Below are positions 61,918 through 64,000 of a stretch of DNA of 64,000 nt, piece after piece (position 1 is the stretch's first letter; each line of letters begins with the position of its first letter). The notes beneath the pieces were generated by a model, which was given only the letters and a program-made list of their open reading frames with translations, was not told where the DNA came from and ran no database searches. Source of the stretch: CAZMVY01 sp964653435 (GTDB lineage Bacteria; Planctomycetota; Phycisphaerae; UBA1845; PWPN01); contig CAZZFA010000012.1 in NCBI GenBank assembly GCA_964653435.1, positions 9,367-73,366 on the forward strand. Reading direction: 5' to 3'. Position numbers and translations under genes: made by a program.

Positions 61918-61967
61918 CTTTGATCTCCATATTCTTGCCAAAAGGTTACACCGGACACTATCAGCCG

Positions 61968-61995
61968 ATTATTGGTGCGGTCGTTCGAGAGTCAA
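61968..61995 (-). promoter_or_regulatory. Promoter of the peroxiredoxin gene
   Basis: Reverse strand: TTGACT (61995-61990), 16 bases, AATAAT (61973-61968). Predicted leader about 44 bases. Further upstream, GACAATG (62070-62076) and CATTGTC (62093-62099) form an inverted repeat of unknown meaning; the rest of 61996-62342 is empty. Confidence 0.55.
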
Positions 61996-62342
61996 CTTCC
62001 TCGCCCCTTGCGGTCAAGACGGGCACACATGGAAGCCTTACAACACGTAATACAGCGACACACGCACGCGACAATGGCATAAGACGGTCGCGCATTGTCC
62101 CGATCGGCCTTCGCGCGTGCCCTGGCGCCCGGTGGCGATTGCGTAACTGCTCAGACGCCCGCGGGGACAATGGCAGGAGCCGGCGCCTCCCTCCTTCCGG
62201 GCTGGACGAGTCAGCCGGCCATCATTCGCCCCCGTCCCACAGGCCCGAGGCACCCGGCCAACGCAATCGACCATCCCGAATCCCACGGGAGCGGGGCATT
62301 CGCACCTGGTGTACGGCGAACCGAAGCCGGACGGCGGCGGCG

Positions 62343-62939
62343 CTACTTGAGTTCCACGCTCCAGTAGGCGTGATCGAGAAACTGCTGCCAGCAGCGGTAC
62401 TTGCTGCTGCCGAGCTTGAGGTTGATCACGGGGGAGCGGCGCGGCTTCTTCGGCATCGCGATGAGGGCCATCGCCGCCTGCTCGGGGGTGCGGCCGCCCT
62501 TCTTCACGTTGCACTGCAGGCAGGCGCAGACGACGTTCTCCCAGGTCGTCTTGCCGCCCTGCGACCGCGGGACGACGTGGTCGATGCTCAACTCGGTCGT
62601 GGGGAACTTCCGACCGCAGTACTGGCAACGGTTGCCGTCGCGCGCGTAGATGTTCCGGCGATTGAACTTGACATCCTGACGCGGCAGGCGGTCGTAAATC
62701 AGCAGCCGGATGATCCGCGGGACGGCGATCTCGAAGCGAACGGTGCGAATCCAGTCGTGCCCGTCGGGCTCAAACTGGCGCTTCAGCTCGCTGACCTCAC
62801 GCCAACTGTCGAAGTCGTAGGAGAGGTACTGGCCGTCCTCGATGTGCACGACCTCGGCAAGTTCCCGCACAAGTAACGAAAAGGCCCGCCGCACGCTCAC
62901 CACGCGGATCGCCATGTAGTGGCGATTGAGGACGAGCAC
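62343..62939 (-). CDS. HNH endonuclease
   Basis: A protein of about 198 residues if the GTG at 62939 is the start. 'NRRNIYARDGNRCQYCGRKF' is followed by 'LSIDHVVPRSQGGKTTWENV' and 'CACLQCNVKKGGRTPEQA', a full HNH nuclease with two zinc CxxC pairs (CQYC and CLQC) and the catalytic His in DHVVPRS. Before it, residues 1-100 ('VLVLNRHYMAIRVVSVRRAF') form the usual N-terminal part of this small chromosomal HNH family. Coding similarity seems to begin a little before the GTG, yet no in-frame ATG lies between it and the promoter, so the start is unsure. Function unknown; no phage or restriction gene adjoins it. Confidence 0.85.
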   Translation of the reverse strand: MLVLNRHYMAIRVVSVRRAFSLLVRELAEVVHIEDGQYLSYDFDSWREVSELKRQFEPDGHDWIRTVRFEIAVPRIIRLLIYDRLPRQDVKFNRRNIYARDGNRCQYCGRKFPTTELSIDHVVPRSQGGKTTWENVVCACLQCNVKKGGRTPEQAAMALIAMPKKPRRSPVINLKLGSSKYRCWQQFLDHAYWSVELK

Positions 62940-62986
62940 ATTGCACGCCAGGGCAGAGCCCGGCGGATCGTACGAGTTGACGTAAC

Positions 62987-63034
62987 CTACCGCGGCGAAG
63001 GCATGGCCCTCCTGATCTTCACGGAACTGCCCAC
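62987..63034 (-). CDS. Possible 15-codon leaderless upstream ORF of the HNH gene
   Basis: A GTG at 63034 lies exactly seven bases after the -10 box and opens MGSSVKIRRAMPSPR, ending in TAG. An AGGAGG is included inside it. It is out of frame with the HNH gene. It may be a regulatory uORF, or a sign that the true HNH start is here and a base is missing. Confidence 0.35.
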   Translation of the reverse strand: MGSSVKIRRAMPSPR

Positions 63035-63041
63035 GCCGGGA

Positions 63042-63071
63042 ATTATACTGTGCCGGCAAGGCCGTTCGCAA
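63042..63071 (-). promoter_or_regulatory. Promoter of the HNH gene
   Basis: Reverse strand: TTGCGA (63071-63066), 18 bases, a perfect TATAAT (63047-63042). Confidence 0.62.
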
Positions 63072-63183
63072 GGGGGATGCCGGGGGCGCGGCGCGGGTGC
63101 GGCCGCCGATACGCCGGCGACGTTCCTCCGGCCGGACGAACGTCTGCAATCCGCACCAGCGGCAGGCGGCGAGGCATATCGCA

Positions 63184-63212
63184 TAGACAAAGCCGACGCC
63201 GGCGTATATACA
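63184..63212 (+). promoter_or_regulatory. Promoter of the UvrD-type helicase gene (leaderless)
   Basis: TAGACA (63184-63189), 17 bases, TATACA (63207-63212), then seven bases and the ATG at 63220. It is divergent from the HNH promoter. Confidence 0.55.
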
Positions 63213-63219
63213 GCAGCGG

Positions 63220-64000
63220 ATGGCACGAGCTTCGATCGACCCGGAAGAAGTACTGAAGGGGCTGACGCCGCCGCAACGCGAGGCGGTGATGCACCGCGAC
63301 GGACCGCTGCTGGTCCTCGCCGGGCCGGGCAGCGGAAAGACGCGGGTAATCACGTGCCGGGCGGCGTATCTGGCGGCGACGGCCACGGAGGCGCGTCACG
63401 TTCTGGCGATTACGTTCACGAACAAGGCGGCCGAGGAGATGGCGCAGCGGATCGCAGCGCTGGGCGTGGGGCCGGAAATGACGGTGTGCACGTTCCACTC
63501 GCTGTGCGCGCGGCTGCTGCGGCGGTTTGCGGACCGCGCGGGCCTGCCGGCGAACTTCACGATCTTCGACCAGACGGACCGGCTGGCGGCCGTCAAGGAT
63601 GCGCTGAAACGATGCGACTTCGCCGATGAGAACTTCCCGCCGAGCCGGATCGAGGAACGGATCAGCCGACTGAAGAACGCGATGATCTCGCCCGGGGAGG
63701 CCGAGCAGGACGCCCACGAGTTCCAGGCCAGGGCCGTCGCCCGGATCTACCGCCGGTACGAGGAGGTGCTCGCCGAGCAGAACGCACTGGACTTCGACGA
63801 CCTGCTCCTGCGGGTGGCGCGGCTGCTCGGCGAGGATGCCGAGCTGCGCGACCGCCTCGAGGAGCAGTACCGTTATGTGCTCGTCGATGAGTATCAGGAC
63901 ACGAACCACGCGCAATACCTGATCGCCCGCGGGCTGGCGCTGCGGCGGCACAACCTCTGCGCGACGGGCGACCCGGACCAGAGCATCTACGGCTGGCGCG
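63220..64000 (+). CDS. UvrD/PcrA/Rep family DNA helicase, N-terminal part (runs off window)
   Basis: The frame from the ATG at 63220 is open to the window edge, giving 260 residues of a superfamily 1A helicase. 'LTPPQREAVMHRDGPLLVLA' begins near residue 15 (Q motif), then Walker A AGPGSGKTRVI near residue 34, motif Ia 'AITFTNKAAEEM', 'VCTFHSLCARLLRRF', motif II VLVDEYQDTN near residue 223, and motif III 'ATGDPDQSIYGWR' at the edge. It acts in repair or replication. UvrD, PcrA and Rep cannot be told apart from this part. Confidence 0.93.
   Translation, partial: MARASIDPEEVLKGLTPPQREAVMHRDGPLLVLAGPGSGKTRVITCRAAYLAATATEARHVLAITFTNKAAEEMAQRIAALGVGPEMTVCTFHSLCARLLRRFADRAGLPANFTIFDQTDRLAAVKDALKRCDFADENFPPSRIEERISRLKNAMISPGEAEQDAHEFQARAVARIYRRYEEVLAEQNALDFDDLLLRVARLLGEDAELRDRLEEQYRYVLVDEYQDTNHAQYLIARGLALRRHNLCATGDPDQSIYGWR

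Overview
The window is a 64 kb piece of GC-rich bacterial chromosome, almost certainly from a draft or metagenome assembly: it has two runs of exactly 100 N (31441-31540 and 44480-44579), both inside repeats. The gene content suggests a Planctomycetota lineage. It combines a Tat-exported Gfo/Idh/MocA oxidoreductase, a xylose-isomerase-like TIM barrel protein, a decayed sulfatase, RHS and dockerin-like remnants, a giant secreted PKD-like repeat protein, an ABC permease fused to a CPBP protease, and heptose/LPS genes. This phylum call is inference; no rRNA lies in the window.

Layout. 0-12 kb: mnmE (5' part), nucleoside hydrolase, galK, trpD, a zinc-ribbon protein, a TerB-like protein, an isolated atpD, an LD-carboxypeptidase, a BtpA family protein, groES, HU, a D-cysteine desulfhydrase-like enzyme and tRNA-Leu(CAG). 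12-27 kb: the MocA-type oxidoreductase, a PilZ protein, the TIM barrel protein, a leucine attenuator in front of leuA, an esterase overlapping leuA, two lipoproteins, a membrane glycosyltransferase and phosphoketolase. 27-33 kb: accessory DNA with an RHS fragment and repeats, then the PKD-repeat lipoprotein. 33-44 kb: lysS, a LolCDE-type exporter, ilvE, an M42 aminopeptidase, pyruvate kinase, a lipoprotein and priA. 44-46 kb: a repeat island holding a GIY-YIG nuclease. 46-53 kb: an ABC ATPase with permease-CPBP fusion, a GNAT enzyme, an Fn3-type secreted protein and gyrA. 53-58 kb: a sulfatase pseudogene and a cluster of two radical SAM enzymes around an unknown 149-residue protein. 58-64 kb: a heptose operon (waaF, rfaE2, LPS-kinase-like), a peroxiredoxin, an HNH nuclease and the start of a UvrD-type helicase.

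Regulation. A sigma70-like pattern (TTGnnn, 16-18 bases, TAnnAT) recurs. In six cases the start codon lies only 7-9 bases after the -10 box, which predicts leaderless mRNAs. The best regulatory find is a complete ribosome-mediated leucine attenuator upstream of leuA: promoter, 44-codon leader peptide with a Leu cluster, antiterminator and intrinsic terminator.

Mobile and repeat DNA. Several repeats share a palindromic core (GTCATKCTGAGSG...GAAGMATCC). Three ~200 bp copies lie at 5.2, 11.9 and 53.6 kb; two of them supply the stop codon of the adjacent gene. Related units form a 107 bp tandem array beside the GIY-YIG gene.
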